A stretch of 64,000 nt of DNA, taken from contig JACATO010000119.1 in the NCBI GenBank assembly GCA_018389105.1, forward strand, positions 1,950,001 to 2,014,000, read 5' to 3'. The notes under the pieces are model-generated. The model did not search any database. It saw only the letters and a program-made list of their open reading frames with translations, and was not told the DNA's origin. Numbering within the stretch: the first letter of the stretch is position 1; every line of letters begins with the position of its first letter. Below are positions 1 through 12,900 of this stretch, one piece after another. The DNA is from Nautilus pompilius. Lineage: Eukaryota > Mollusca > Cephalopoda > Nautilida > Nautilidae. Both the position numbers and the translations under genes were made by a program.

Positions 1-40
1 ACTATAAATAATGATGCTGAAAGTAGAGATTTGCTACCAT

Positions 41-46
41 TTTATT
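41..46 (-). promoter_or_regulatory. Possible polyadenylation signal AATAAA
   Basis: AATAAA on the minus strand, about 31 bases beyond the stop of the candidate exon at 77-306. Such hexamers are common by chance in AT-rich DNA, so it only supports that exon weakly. Confidence 0.22.
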
Positions 47-76
47 AGGCTTAAATGAATTAATTAATAAATAAAG

Positions 77-306
77 CTACGTTTCAGTGAGCATTCTGTC
101 ACCAACTTCAGGGTCCAGCCCTACTTCCAAGTAGTGATGTTCATTTGCAGGAGGCAATTCTACTTCTGCATCACTGTGGTCCTGTGACCTGCAGTTACTA
201 AGTTTCTGATGCAGCTTTTTACTAACATTTAAGTCCATTGCATAACCAAAGCACTTTCCTTTATCATGATAAAACACCAGTTTAACAAAATGTTTGTGGT
301 CATCAG
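77..306 (-). CDS. Candidate 3'-terminal exon, unidentified protein
   Basis: On the minus strand a reading frame stays open for 76 codons from an AG acceptor-like site (TTAAG just above 306) to a TAG stop at 79-77. A long pyrimidine tract (about 312-352, including a T run) precedes the acceptor, as expected for a 3' splice site. An AATAAA lies about 31 bases after the stop. The predicted segment begins DDHKHFVKLVFYHDKGKC and ends EVGDRMLTET. It is hydrophilic and of mixed composition, unlike translated AT-rich intron. The family is not recognised. It is not an obvious TBC1D10 tail, since the second half of the TBC domain was not found between this exon and 6453. It could be another gene, a cephalopod-type C-terminal extension, or a chance open frame. 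Confidence 0.3.
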
Positions 307-1609
307 CTTAATGTAAAGAATGGCAAAGACATTAAAAAAAAAAAAAAAAGCTTCTGCACTGACTGCAGGGAAAAGATATCAACCAGCCTCTAGTCACAGC
401 ATTTCTTTTCAGTGTTGTGTTGTTTTACTTTTTTTGTATTGATGCTACAAGGGAGGCAACCGTAACTGAAAGTAGGCCACAGTTGTCAGTTATGCATCGC
501 CAACCCTGTGACACAAGGTCTGGTACTTCTTACCTTGGCAGGGAAATCCTTAGTAAAACTCATCTTTTAGATGTAGGAGGAAACCAGAGTGCCCAGAAGA
601 ACCCACGTATCTAGCTAATAAGGAAGAGCAAGAAGAAATTATGAATGGGATATACCAAACCAAGCTGGCCCTTTGTGGGAATCAAACTCAAGCCCTTAAC
701 CTTCCAGTAGGATGATCACCAAACCCCCTGCTCTACTTTCAGTAAATTTAATATTGCTGTGAAGCATGTTTAATTTTTGTTTTCAACTAGTTATAAACGA
801 ATCCACGACAACACATTAACTGTTTTGTATTTCTATTTTGTTTGCTTCTTTTATGGTCAATAAGAATTTGGATAACTTAACAAGATTGTACTCCACCCCT
901 TCAAACCTGTGTCACCTAGGCAAACTTTGACATGCTTAAAACATTTTCAGTTTTGAACCCCTGTAACTTAAGAGTCCAAATAAGAAAGATTTATTTACCT
1001 GTTTTCTTACCTTTTAAATGCTTATGTCTCAATTAGATCCTCTCATAATCTTCAATATGTAAAACTAGAAAGTTTACTTTCTGCTCAAAACAACAAAAAT
1101 ACAAACTCCTCTTTTACAAATATTTGATTAATGAATTTTCACATTAATGCATTTGTAAAATTAATACCCATTTTTATTATGCATAATACTTTTTTGCTAC
1201 AATGAAAGCATGCCATAAACGATAAGTGGTACATATTCATCATGCATCATCTCATTGGCTCCACCCACCATCTCTCTAAGTCACAGCATCTTTCATTATG
1301 GCTGGTATCCTCATATTGTTCATTGTGTACTCCATGTGAGAGTTAGCCATCTTTTAGAGTTTTATCTCAAAATATCTTGATCCCTTTATCATGGGTACCA
1401 AGCACTGCTCAACATTACATGCTAGCACACCAGGCAATAAGTCTAGACAGTTGATAAGTTTTGTTACAAAGCTAGACATTATGAAAAGATGAAAAAGGTG
1501 AATGTTTAGTTCACACAGCACACAGCTGCCATTTTGCACCTTCAAACGTGCATACCATCCTTAACAGTATCAACAAAATAAGTGAGTGCAGCAATAACTA
1601 CACCAGGCA
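307..1609. other. Non-coding stretch, no gene seen
   Basis: Apart from the repeat at 575-715 there is an A17-class run near 331-348 and AT-rich sequence without splice-flanked coding segments that I can recognise. It may belong to the 3' intron or flank of the TBC1D10-like gene. Confidence 0.5.
575..715 (+). repeat. Decayed GGAGGAAACC-type / tRNA-like repeat
   Basis: The stretch contains GGAGGAAACC followed by AGAGTGCCCAGAAGAACCCACG and, about 60 bases on, GGGAATCAAACTCAAGCCCTT. This order (GGAGGAAACC, GTGCCC, ACCCACG, then a box-B-like reverse complement, GAGTTTGATTCCC) is a pattern I know from dispersed repeats in fish and invertebrate genomes. On the minus strand the last part reads like the box B of a tRNA-derived SINE. 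No clear box A or target duplication was found, so the copy is old or partial. Confidence 0.4.
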
Positions 1610-2965
1610 CTGCAAGTAACTGAAGTGCAAGATACATCAATGGAGAAGATGGAAAATCTACTCAGTTTGTGGACTGAAAAGATGCAGCAAAATACCCTAT
1701 TGAGTTTGACCAGAATTCAAGAAAAACAACATCACTGTGGCAAGATCTAAGGGATCATGAAGGCAGAGAAAGACATTCAACCGGCCAAGAGATTTTTAAA
1801 GCCAGCCATGGTTGGTTTGAAATGTTTTAAGAAGCATGTTAACTTTTACAGCTTACATGTGAGGGGAAAGGCAGTGAGTGTTGGTGCTGTAATGGCCTGG
1901 TCAAATTGAAGGAAATCATAAAGGAAGGTGGATATGAGGCAAAACAGGTGTTTAATTTGGATGAAACTGGACTTTTCTGGAAGATGCTGACATGACTGTA
2001 CATCTAAAGAGGAAAAGTTGGTGTCAGGATTCAAAGCCTCAAAATATCAGCTTAACACTTTTCCTTGGAGGCAATGCAAAGTGATTGTAAGCTTAAGCTG
2101 ATGGGTTTAGCACTGAGAACCCATATACTTTCAAGGGATATAACAAGACCAATCTTCCTGCGATTTGACATTTGAGCTACAAAATTTTGGTGACAGCTGT
2201 TCTCTTCCAGGATTATACATCTTATCTTATTTATCTCTGTTCATTGCCAGATATTGCACCAAAAATAGCCTGGATAATAAGTGCTTACTGATTATCGATA
2301 ATGCCCCTGGTCAACCCATCTACTGCAAAAACTTTACTGATAACATCCATGATTACTTTTTTTTGCCTCCAAAAGCCAGGTCATTAATTCAACCGTTAGA
2401 TCAAGGTGTTATCTCAATGTTCAAACGTTACTACACACAATGTGTCATGAGACAGGTTATGCCAGGAGGAAACCATGAAGTTAAGCCATCAGTTGGAGAC
2501 TCCTGGAGGAATTATAACACCAAGATGGTATTGGATAACACAGGAGAATTGTGTAGTGAAACAAACAGTGCAAAAATGGATTCCACTTGGAAGAAATTGT
2601 GGCCAGTGTGTGTTCATCACTTTTTAGGGTTGGAGAAGAGGAGGATAAAATCAACAGACAGATCGTTGAGTTGGCACATAAAGCAGGATTCACAGACATT
2701 AATAAAGATATCAGATGAGTTGCTGGAACCCTATGCCAATAAATTGACAAATGAAAACCTTACAGAGCCAAGTGCACAAGGGACCACACAGAAAAAAAGA
2801 CAACGATGATTCACAAACTCTTCCATCAAAATTCCTTACGGCAAAACATACATTGCAAGGTGTTACACTAACTGAACAGGTTCTAGTGATTTTCAAAAAT
2901 GATGAACCAAAGATAGAACACAGCTTTGGCCTTAGCAGCATTGCTAGAGGGAGCTCCATAAAATG
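1610..2965 (+). pseudogene. Tigger/pogo DDE transposase remnant
   Basis: This is a decayed cut-and-paste transposase of the Tigger (pogo superfamily, TIGD/CENP-B-like) type. The N-terminal DNA-binding part is visible in pieces from about 1640, with a recognisable KRFLKPAMVGLKCFKKH-like stretch. At about 1948-1980 comes FNLDETGLFW, which carries the first catalytic aspartate. A frameshifted and partly lost middle follows. A long readable block (2165-2809) contains LLIIDNAPGQP (second aspartate) and SLIQPLDQGVISMFKRYY (third aspartate). The order and spacing match the DDE_1 domain of Tigger elements. Several frameshifts and stops break the frame, so it cannot make a full protein. No terminal inverted repeats were found with confidence; the true ends could extend to about 1250 and 3140. 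It lies on the strand opposite to the TBC1D10 exons, in the gene's downstream region. Confidence 0.85.
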
Positions 2966-5900
2966 AAGAAACAATATAGAAAGAAGACATCACTCAATAC
3001 TTTCTTTAAGTCAAGGGATCCATCAACTCTTCAATAATCTATGAATCATCATCTGTTAATGTCAAATAGTGCTGCTCCATTTTTGTTTTAATTAGTGCTG
3101 TTTATTATAATAAATAAAAACACACGTTCTGTACTGTACGTTTACTTTCCTTTACTATAATTTATATATTATCTCAGGTCACCAGAATGCATTTCTAATT
3201 ATTGCCTTTAAAATATTGGGAAATTCATTTTCATTTAATGAATTTTTGCTTAACAAATGACTTTCTTTTGTAAAATGAGGAGTTAGCATAGTTAATTTCC
3301 TAAATCATTCTGGTGAAATGTCTCTATACACCTTCTAGACTTTCAGCATCCTAACATGATAATGATACCAAACCTACCATTATTTAAGTCTAAATGTTTA
3401 AATAAAAATGAATGCTTAGAGCAATACAGCTAGTCTAGGCTCTCTTCTTAAGTTTACTTAAACTAAACTAAACTATAAATTGAGGTTGTTGTGGTTTATT
3501 TCACATGTTAATTTTTCTCTTTTCATAACAGAAAACCAATTTTTTCCCCAAAGTTTCTTGTCAAGACTGATTTGTCTCATCGTTGTCTCATCAGCTCACA
3601 GTCAATGCAAAGAGTTATTGGTCAGTCATAAGCAATGAAACAGGGCCATGAACGGGATGAGTGTAGATAATGAATGCAGAAAAAAGAACAATAATGCACC
3701 TTACATTTATTTAATTCTTTGCATTAAATGGGTTAATTCTAAAAGAAAAAAGAAGACCAAACAATAATTCCTATTTAAAAAGAAGAAAAAAAAAGTAAAT
3801 GAATACATGACTAGATTATAGCAGGGTGGAAGCCAGAGTAAGATCCATGGCTCAAAGGAAATTTTACCAAGATCCCAGAAGTGTGATCTTGTTAGAATAT
3901 GGACAACTTAATCTTCCAAGTGCCAAAGTACCATTACATGTCAATCCAGCTCTGCAAATATTTTATCGTTGAGTATGTACACACGCATGCAGACACACAC
4001 ACACACGTCAACCATTTTCCTCACATGATTTTCTCTCATTAGTAACTATACATTGCGGAAATCAATATATTAAAACATTGGAAGAGGAAGAAAGCTCCCA
4101 CTCCAAAATGCAAACCTGCCTACATTAAAATTTTTAATGTTAAAAACATTAAGCTAAACAAACTTTTGAGCAAAGGTCAAAGAACCATAAAACTACAATG
4201 TATGTACTCTCTGTTGACATCCTGTGTACAGTAATAAACAAGCAAATTACTGATGACCCTTTAAAAAAAATAAACTATGACACCTTGTGTGACTAAAGAA
4301 AATGTTATCTTGGAAAGTATACAAAATATTTTGATAAAATTTTGTACCTGATATGCAGAGATAAGACTGCATAGATATTGTTTATAACAAAAGAGGTATT
4401 CTTGTTCTCTTTTAATCGGTGATTACAGGCAGAATTTTAAAAGGGAAGAGAAGAAAAGGAAACTGCTCATAAACTGATAATCTTTTATGAATTTTTTTAG
4501 CAAAGCTTTATCATCCATATGCTAGGTCAATATTTAGTTGTTTTTGTTCAAGAACCTGGAGCAAGCATAAATTTATCTGGAAGCCATTTAAAAGAAATCT
4601 TCTCCAATTTCACACTTGAAATGTGTACCTCATACATAGCAACTAATTCATTCAAAAGCTATCACTCAAGCCCTTTCATTTCTTTTTAAATTTCGAAGTT
4701 TCCCTTGGTTTCTAAGCAACCATCATGTGACTCCACAAACTATTATAAAGCTTTTGCACTAAAATTAAAACAACAACAGAGAATTATTTGGATTTTTATT
4801 TTCAGTTTATTGTTATAGGTATGCTAGGGCAGCAAAACGTTGTTAGAAAAGGTAATTCCCACTTGGTGAAAAGTTTTAATCAAATCTTTTTTTTTTTTTT
4901 TTATATATATATACATCATTTACTGCTTCTGCCTCAATTACCTCACCTGGGCCAGAGATCCAGTTTTCTTTGGTATGGTGGTTTTCCTATGACTAAATAT
5001 CAATTAGGATAAAAACTGAGAGAAAAAAAAACAAAAAAAACACTGCCAGCAGTAGACAATCAGTAAACTGAGAATGGGTGCAGTTTTCTCTTTCCACTTT
5101 AAATCACAGCGCAGGTTGTAGCATCCGAAATCTCTCTCTTAGCTAATGTGTTTATCAGCAACCATTTTTTTAGCATTTCCACTGGAGCTAAGCAGTGCAC
5201 ATGGGGCTGTTTTCTTAACTGAAGGTAGACGGAGACTTCCTTGTACTGCTTTGTAGATTATTGTACAATAAATAAAAAAATTTTCTAAAATCATTGTTGC
5301 CATCTTATTAAAGGAGGGCATGCTAACGTGATCCACCATCAGCTGTATACATTTAATGAGCTTGGGGACCCACTCTTAGCAGGATTAGATGCTAAGGTGA
5401 AAAAAAAAATTTCATTACTTGCATTCTCAAAAATCTGTCTTTTAATTTTTCACACATTCAACATGGCAACCCCAGTTTTCATCATTCAATACACCACATC
5501 ATCCATCCCTCTTTATAGGAAACTATAACTTGTGAATAGTCCTATTCAACACACCTAGAATTTTTTTTAGCATTTAGCGTAGTGGTGTTGCTTCCATTTC
5601 TGACGATGCAATTTCACTATGAATCTTATTGTTGTCTTGGTAATAATAGTATACCATCTCCATCAACTGGTTACAGTTCAAAACTTATACAATGTATTAA
5701 GATCTACTAAACCAGAGCTCCTATGAAAGAACCTAAATGCATAAATAGATGATGTATCTCTAAATTTCATAAACATTTTGAACATCAGCAAATTTTTCAT
5801 TAGTTCTCTTTTGGTGGAAGCAGATAAATATTAGAATCAAAGTGGTTCTTAATAATGATCCCTGGCTCCCAGTTTGATAAAGCAGTATCCACTGCTGCTT

Positions 5901-6452
5901 TGTCCTATATGAATAGTTCTGGTAATTTTCACAGTAAAAGAAAACAATATGAAATCAAAACACAATTCCTGGAGTTACATTTTGCTTAAATTCGCAGAAA
6001 ATTCTTAAAATTTTTACTTGATGAAAAATAACAAACCAATAAACAAAGTAAATTGTCTAAAGGAATAAATCTGAAATCTTATAATCACATTAGATTTTGT
6101 TCCTTGTCTCCAAGTGTCAGAGTGCAGAGAAGTTTGTTGTCTTCCTTTGTAATCAGCTTTTATCTCCTTTTTCTATTTACATAAGTTTCCTAAAAGTACA
6201 CCAGCTCTGGATAAAATAATCCAAAAGCTCTGGTTTAGGGTGTGTAGTTCCCTGCAGGCCCTTTATGACATTCATCAGAGACAATCTGATTTATCTTGTA
6301 TGTGCAAATAACAATACCAACAAAAAAACCAGCAACAGGTTCTTTTTTTGATTTATGAGGAAGAGAAGGAAAGAAATAAATGGAAAAAAAGAGAAAATTC
6401 TAAAAATGACACCATGTCTTTTCCTCTTACTCTCACCCCCTAGGTGACTTAC
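2966..6452. other. Intronic or flanking DNA, no gene seen
   Basis: AT-rich DNA downstream of the 3'-most recognised TBC1D10 exon. It contains a short (AC)n run near 3992-4006, a T17/TA run near 4888-4913 and several A-runs. I searched it for the C-terminal half of the TBC domain and did not find it. A coding-like patch at about 5150-5240 (minus) is open in two frames and is treated as unsupported. Confidence 0.5.
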
Positions 6453-6633
6453 CAGTCCAGGGCTAAAGTAACCAGGTAAATATTTTTCACAGATGGACAC
6501 CAAACACCAGAAGGCTTGTTCAGCTGGCATGTGCATCAACAGTACAGCAGCAATGGGGCCCTGAGCCTGGCAGTAGCCATCTTGGGGGTTGTGAATTGTG
6601 TATGCTTTCAAGATACGAAATAAATCTTCCTGC
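6453..6633 (-). CDS. TBC1D10: TBC1D10-like Rab GAP, exon with YxQ glutamine finger
   Basis: This internal exon encodes one shared base plus 60 codons, beginning [20 protein letters not shown] and ending [10 protein letters not shown]. It closely resembles the TBC1D10A/B/C (EPI64) segment, with [20 protein letters not shown] almost unchanged from vertebrate proteins. GYCQ is the YxQ motif of TBC domains. Its glutamine acts with the arginine finger to speed GTP hydrolysis on Rab proteins; known TBC1D10 substrates are Rab27 and Rab35. Borders are ATAACAG at 5' and GTAAGT at 3'. The first base completes the split glycine codon of the upstream exon at 9547-9653, giving GGHGQEDLF as in the family. 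The next exon, which should encode the second half of the TBC domain, is not in the remaining 6.4 kb as far as I can see. Confidence 0.95.
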
Positions 6634-9546
6634 CTGTTATGGAAAACATAGAACACAAATTGTATATAAACATCACAAAATAAAACTTCTTATTGAGAAC
6701 TTTAAGAGATAAAGACATAATGAAATCAAAACATGCTCTCGTTTTGTCATGTGATGTTGTCCTGCATCTTTCTAAACCAGTTATTCTGCTGTCTTTTACT
6801 CAATAGCAGCGCAAAACACCTGATACCGATAAAGTGTGATGTAAAACACAATGGACAATTAAAAATGCCAACTTGCTCGTGTTAATCAAAAACACTTATT
6901 TTAAGTAAAGTAATTAAATTTTAAACAAGTTAAATCCATTACTACACATCAGTATATGGTGATTTTTGTTAGTATGCAAATGAACAGTCAGTAGAATCTG
7001 CCTTATACTAGAGATGGCACAAGTAACAGGAAAGGATCAGACATTTTTCTTTAAATTTAATATTGCTTTCGTAGCATGTATCTACTTAAAACTTTAAAGT
7101 TTTTGCACATTTAGTGAAGTAAATGCTGACTATTTTGACCACTTAATTTATTAACACCTGCTATGCATTGTTTTCAAAAATATTTTGCTTCTGATTAGTC
7201 AGAAAGACCTGGGAAGTTCTGCAAGGACTACTCCAACACTTCTACTATGATGTAAACAATAGATTCAGAATTCTTCCTTTTAATTTAAAACAGCATATTG
7301 TTATGACACAAACACAAGATCTTTTAAAATAGCAAAAATAGGAAAACATTTCTAACCTTCAGTAAAAATTAACAAACAGGCAGATATTTTTAGCTGTAAC
7401 TAATAGTTCTGAAAAATGCAGCAATCATAAACTGCCTGGAGAGACTGATTCATAAGCTGGCAAACAACAAGAATTTTATAAGGTAGATAGGTCAGTACGT
7501 GGTGTCACTGAATTTCTTTTCACACCAATTCACAGATATACGTGGAAAAGACAGAGCATCTCCATTTTTAGAAAGTTACCATTGTATAAGAAAACCATTG
7601 CAAATTAGAAAAACAATAACTCTAATATGACTAATTGTTACTTTACGGCATGGTAGAGAAAATTACATAAAAGTAAGTTTTACCTACACAAATGTCTCTG
7701 ATTTTATTGATGATACAAATGATGCCAGTGTTCTCATCTGAAGTGGATTTGCTTGTTTGTGAAGCATGTTCCAGTTTAATGCCTGAAGAGAACTGGTCTT
7801 TATGCTCATAGTCATTGGATAAGACAGGTTACCACATGCAAACTTTTTGGTTTATACTATATCAGCTATATTACATGATGTTATGCAAACAAGTCAACAT
7901 ACATTCTTCAGCAATGATATTATCATACTAACACTGACCGTGACCACGTAGTTTAATTTAGATTTGGGGGGGGACTATTTAAATACATAAACAGAACAAA
8001 CTGAAATACAGCTTTTATTTACTTGTCAGTAATAAACATCCTCCACGCAATAGTCTTCCTTAAGACTCAGAAAAATGGATTCATGTTATTATTGTAAAAA
8101 CCCATAAAATCAATGTCAAAACCTTGTCTCTGCTAAAAAAATAAATATTTATGGTTTCCTAAAAAGTGTAATTTTTATTTTACACAATGGTAAAACTTTC
8201 TCGTTGGAATGAGATTTGGTAGGTGGGTGAAGTAGTCTGATAACCCGTAGAAAGTTCTTACAAGTACAGCTCTCTTGTAGAACATCAAAAATTAAGTAGC
8301 TGGGACATTTGGCAAACAGGATACAGTTTATCCAAGATAATGGGACAATGAGAAAAATAATTTAATTCTTTTTCTGCAGTAGGATAATTTTTGTGGATGG
8401 TGTTATTCAAAATCTGATGAATCAGATTTCAGCTTTTTTCCCTTCAATATTCCAGTTAATGGATTCGATGTTACATGGGACAGAGAGAATGCAGCCATTG
8501 GTACATAGCAAAGTTTAGCAGATCAAATGTCTCTTATCACATCATGATTTAGAGATGCAGAGAGCTGAAAGTGCTTTTCCTTTTTTTTTAAAAAAAGGGA
8601 GGATTAGACAAAGGAAAAAAAGATCAGGTGATTGCATACAATTTCAGGCCATTTAAAAAAAAATTTGTTAAACTTTTGTTTTTAGTGGATTTGTTCAGAT
8701 AGTTTCCCATATTGAGGAAATTATTGAGTTGGAAAGTGCAATTCCCATGGAACAGGATTGCAAGCAATAATTAGAATGTCTATAGCTGACTGCTGCAGTA
8801 ATGAACCAGCAAATGCCAGATGATCATCTATAAACATGGGCCACTCAATATCTCTTCTACTAATTTAGTTTTACAGTCTGCAGCCTGTATTACAAAATGC
8901 AGGAAATAAAGAGGAAACAATAATTAAATCTGGCTTACAAAATAAGTGGCCACATGTACTGGTGTAGTAAAATACATCTTCTGTCTGTCTATTTCAAGGA
9001 GAAACAAAAAAAATATATATATTGCACAAATGGATGAGGACATAATGGCAGCCTTTCAGATCTCTACAAGCACAAACTAGCAAGGAGAAAAAAATCCATT
9101 AAAATGTAGCTTTGTCTAAAATGTTTAACAACGCTCAATCATCTACTGTCAATTGTGCTGTTTTATGTTCTGTCAAAACATTTCAACAAGCCTTGCAAAA
9201 TGATAGACCTAACATTTAGAAATTTTAACAGACTCCAGTAGAGCTTTTCTTTGGTAAGAGGAATTAAAATTACACCACCTGGTGATATTGAATCTAACCA
9301 AATACCAGATGTCATGAGAAGTATGAGAATTACCCTGACACCACAATATCACATAACTTAATTCTCAATATAACTCACTGGGTACAAATAATATTAATGC
9401 TTAAAAAATATAATTAAAATACTTTTCTTATTTTGCATATTTAAGTATAATTGGTAATGGTTTTACTGTACATTTAAATCAAAATAAAACAAGAATCAGA
9501 CAGACAAACAGAGTTGAAATTAGAATGTAATCATCAAAACACTGAC
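6634..9546. other. TBC1D10-like intron (2.9 kb)
   Basis: AT-rich intron between two in-frame TBC1D10 exons. Nothing was recognised in it beyond homopolymer runs, such as a G8 run near 7966-7973. Confidence 0.75.
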
Positions 9547-9653
9547 CCATGTCCTCCTCTCGCCGCAAACATTTCATGCAGTGGGAATTGCCGATGAAGA
9601 TCTTTCTTGATATCTTCTATCCACTTTGGATCTCCAGGATGCAGCAAATATTC
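9547..9653 (-). CDS. TBC1D10: TBC1D10-like Rab GAP, exon with arginine finger
   Basis: 107 bases: 35 codons plus two bases of a split glycine codon, reading [20 protein letters not shown] then [16 protein letters not shown]. The IKKDLHR stretch fits the TBC IxxDxxR motif, whose arginine is the catalytic finger inserted into the Rab nucleotide pocket. DPKW and HRQFPxHEMF are characteristic of TBC1D10. Borders are CTTAG at 5' and GGTCAGT at 3' (GT donor). It sits only 223 bases downstream of the preceding exon, and the frame is maintained on both sides. Catalytic residues are intact, so the exon looks functional. Confidence 0.95.
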
Positions 9654-9876
9654 CTAAGCAAATAAACAATACTGGTAATAATGATGATAATAAATGGATG
9701 ATTAACCATTGTCTGAACTGTATTAAAAAAAAATAAAATCAAATCTGTAAACAGCTGAAACTGAAAACATTGCACAACATGGGGAAGCTCCACATTTTCT
9801 CCCTTGAAAGGCGGAAAAAGGGTGACAACTAAATTAATGCCACAAAAAATAAAGGATTATGCACGTGCTATTATAC

Positions 9877-9984
9877 CTCAAATCGTCCTCGGTTTTGATC
9901 CATAGTATATTTGCTCCCGCACAGATACTGCCATGCGCGTGCTCGTAGTGCTGGTGGAATACCTTTACGACACCTGTCTTTCAC
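9877..9984 (-). CDS. TBC1D10: TBC1D10-like Rab GAP, TBC domain start exon
   Basis: Exactly 36 codons in phase 0, beginning VKDRCRKGIPPALRARAWQY and ending NRGRFE. The RKGIPPxLRxxxW motif is the opening of the TBC domain (motif A), and RCRKGIPP and WQYLCGSK match TBC1D10 closely. The acceptor is CTTGCAG and the donor is GAG|GTATAA. The upstream exon (15312-15411) ends KRFKK, which joins to VKDRCRKG as in vertebrate family members (KKHKKIRxRCxKGIPP). Confidence 0.95.
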
Positions 9985-12900
9985 CTGCAAGATTAAACAA
10001 AACAAAACAGAAATCATTTCTTAACAGATTGTCTAATTTCACTTTCATATAATTTATAGATTTTGTTACTAGTTTGTAACTCCATCACATCAATTCTAGA
10101 AAACTATACATCTCGGAAAACAAATCAAACAACAAAAGCTCAGGGTACCCTAAAAACACATATTTACTTTTATTAAATGCTCTAGTTTAACATCCAGTGA
10201 CTTTTCTATGAATAATGCATATGGATGGATGTAATTTAAATGGGCGACACATTTTGGCAAAAGTATAAGGGCCTAAGCTAACAAGGAGGGAGGGGAAATC
10301 TCTCTCACATGAGCACACACACAAGAAATCTGTTGAACAGACTATCTCAGAGAATATCAAAAGTACATAGACAAATCTGTCAGGGCAGCATGCTGTGTGT
10401 AGCACTAATTTTCCCTAAACACTGGAGCCTGCACGAGTGCAAAAGAAACTTCTTGAAGTCTCCACTTGGTAAATCAAAATGAAAACTTATTAAAAAAATT
10501 GATGTTCCAAGTAACGTTTCCAACAGTCTTTTGTTTAATGCTGTAGAAAAGTTGTTTGGCACTAACAAAAAACAGGAATGAGATCAGCTTCTGTCAGATT
10601 CTGTTTCAAAAGCAAATTACAGATTCAAGCTTTAAAAAAAAAAAGAAAATTAGCTTGGTTTCATAGTTACAAGGGAGGGACGGAGCCATCATGGCGTATA
10701 TGCATTGCCAACAAAGAAAAATGAATATTTCTCAACATGGTTTTGAAACTGATTTACGCTATCCCTGTCAACTAACTCTAGCAATTTATTTCATTCGTTT
10801 ATAATTCTATTACGCAAAAAGGTTTTTTTAATAAGCATCACTCAAATCTTGGCCAAAATATATTGATGATCTCTTCCCTCAGTAAATCAAAGAGCCCACT
10901 ATGAGCTATCACATACAATGAAAAGATACTAATGGCCTCAGTGTTGTATCCTGGTCAAAAAATAGTACTGGTGAATGAATGAGATGACCTCTACCACACA
11001 AAATATCCCTATCTCTGTATATAAATAAGATAATTAGAATTATTATAATACAAAGTAAGTATCTTAAAAGTCTATTTCTTCAATGAAAACATAATTAAAA
11101 AATGCAAATTTAATTTGCAGAGTAATGTTTACCAATCCCAAAAGAACTCTTGATCTTTGATGTATGCCAATCATGAGATTTTTCTGGCCTCATCATTTTA
11201 AGCCAATAAAAAAAATGGGCTATATATTCTGTGCCAAATAGTTTTCTTGCAATACTACTTAGTAAGATGGCATTTCAATAACTACAGAAAAAAATATTAA
11301 CAGACCATAGCCTCCCCTCAATACAGAACAAGGCCAACACAAAGGCGAAGAGTTTAAAAGGATGAAAGTCAATTTAGGCAGAGCATCCTACAGCAGGGTG
11401 GAGTAAATAGATGCTTGCTGGACCACGCACAGTAAGCTGATGGTAGTTTAAAAAAAAACTCTTACAAAACAATAAAATAGATTGGCCAGTGTAGCTGTGG
11501 ATTCGAGAAGTCTCGGTCATATTATTGATTGAAACAACACAGATATTAAGCTGGGAACAGGTTAGAGGAGGATGACAATAAATGATGAATATTCCATGAA
11601 GTAGGGAAAGAAAATGTTCAAATTAGATTCACATGCACCATAGATGATTGTTTCTTGTTGAGGAAAGAAAGAAAGAAAAAAAGCTAATGAAAACATAAGA
11701 TTATTTTGTCTAAAATAACATTCTTTTCAACCATACAGCTTTATTATTGATTGGAAAGGATTTTGAAAAGAAACAGCAATGCATATAGAGTGAGAAAAAA
11801 TCTCTAAAAATTCCATTAACATGCACTGTATAGATAATAAAAAAAACAACAAAAAACACATACATTAGCTGTACAGTTGAAGAGTTTGGCATTTATAATT
11901 TAGCACCATCTGGTTCTTTTTCACGCTGGTTTCCTACCCCCCAAAATGGGGTGGGTATCACTACAGACTGACGAAAAATGGTACAAACACAAAATTGACA
12001 AAAATCAGTTTCTAACTTCCAGCAGCTTGGCATAACACCAAAAGTGTAGTGATTCACCACATCAGCCTGCACAAACATGACAAAAAGCCAAGGGATGTAC
12101 AGTACTGCTGTACACGACCTTTGACACGTGAAACAGTCTGAGTGACAGAGTTAGACACCCATATGCGTTGGAGGGTTATGGACAGGTGAAGTTTACTGAA
12201 AATTCTTTGAGATTAATGGTGTACATTTTTTAAAAAAGAATTGCTTCTAATTATCAAGTGAATTAAACCAATTTATTAGCAAATCCCCAGTGTTCACCTG
12301 ATAGCAAATCTACTGCCTAACTGCAGTATTATATGGTGGTAGAGAGAGAAATAAAACAATCAGATCAATAGCATGATCCAACAGCTCAGATGACATGTAG
12401 AGGAGAGATTGAAATCCATATTAAAAGATAAATACTGAAAATAAATAAAATAAAACTTCATCTGTGGCATATACTTTTAAGAATATTATATCCTTTATAA
12501 AGAAGGGAGAATAAGATGGAAAACTAAATATTTAGTCGATTTTATGTGATGTGAAAAATTTGGATAAAAACACCTCAGCAATTACAATGACCTTTTCGGC
12601 TATTCTGTAGTTTACTTGAAAGTCTTCAGATTACCAGATGACATCATGAAATCACATTACTTGAAACACAATTGGAATATGGCTGCTGCTTTTTTAATAT
12701 AAGTTTCTGACATAAAATGAGAAAAATACTAAAGCAGAAATGACCAGGTTTTTTTGATTGAAACATGCAAAAAATATCAACACAGAACAATAAACTATTG
12801 TGAAATTAAAAAAAAAAATATCCCCACATTGCTCATTTGATAAACTTTACCCATAAAAAGGTCTTATCCATGTTCACGTTATTTCCAACAAATTGTTGAA

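Noticed and set aside
2481..2974. Minus-strand open frames opposite the Tigger transposase
   Set aside because: Antisense shadows of recognisable transposase codons.
5139..5339. Coding-like patch on the minus strand near 5150-5240
   Set aside because: Two overlapping frames are open (one with LRLPSVKKTAPCALLSSSGN, one with YLQLRKQPHVHCLAPVEMLK), there is no convincing splice pair, and no family was recognised.
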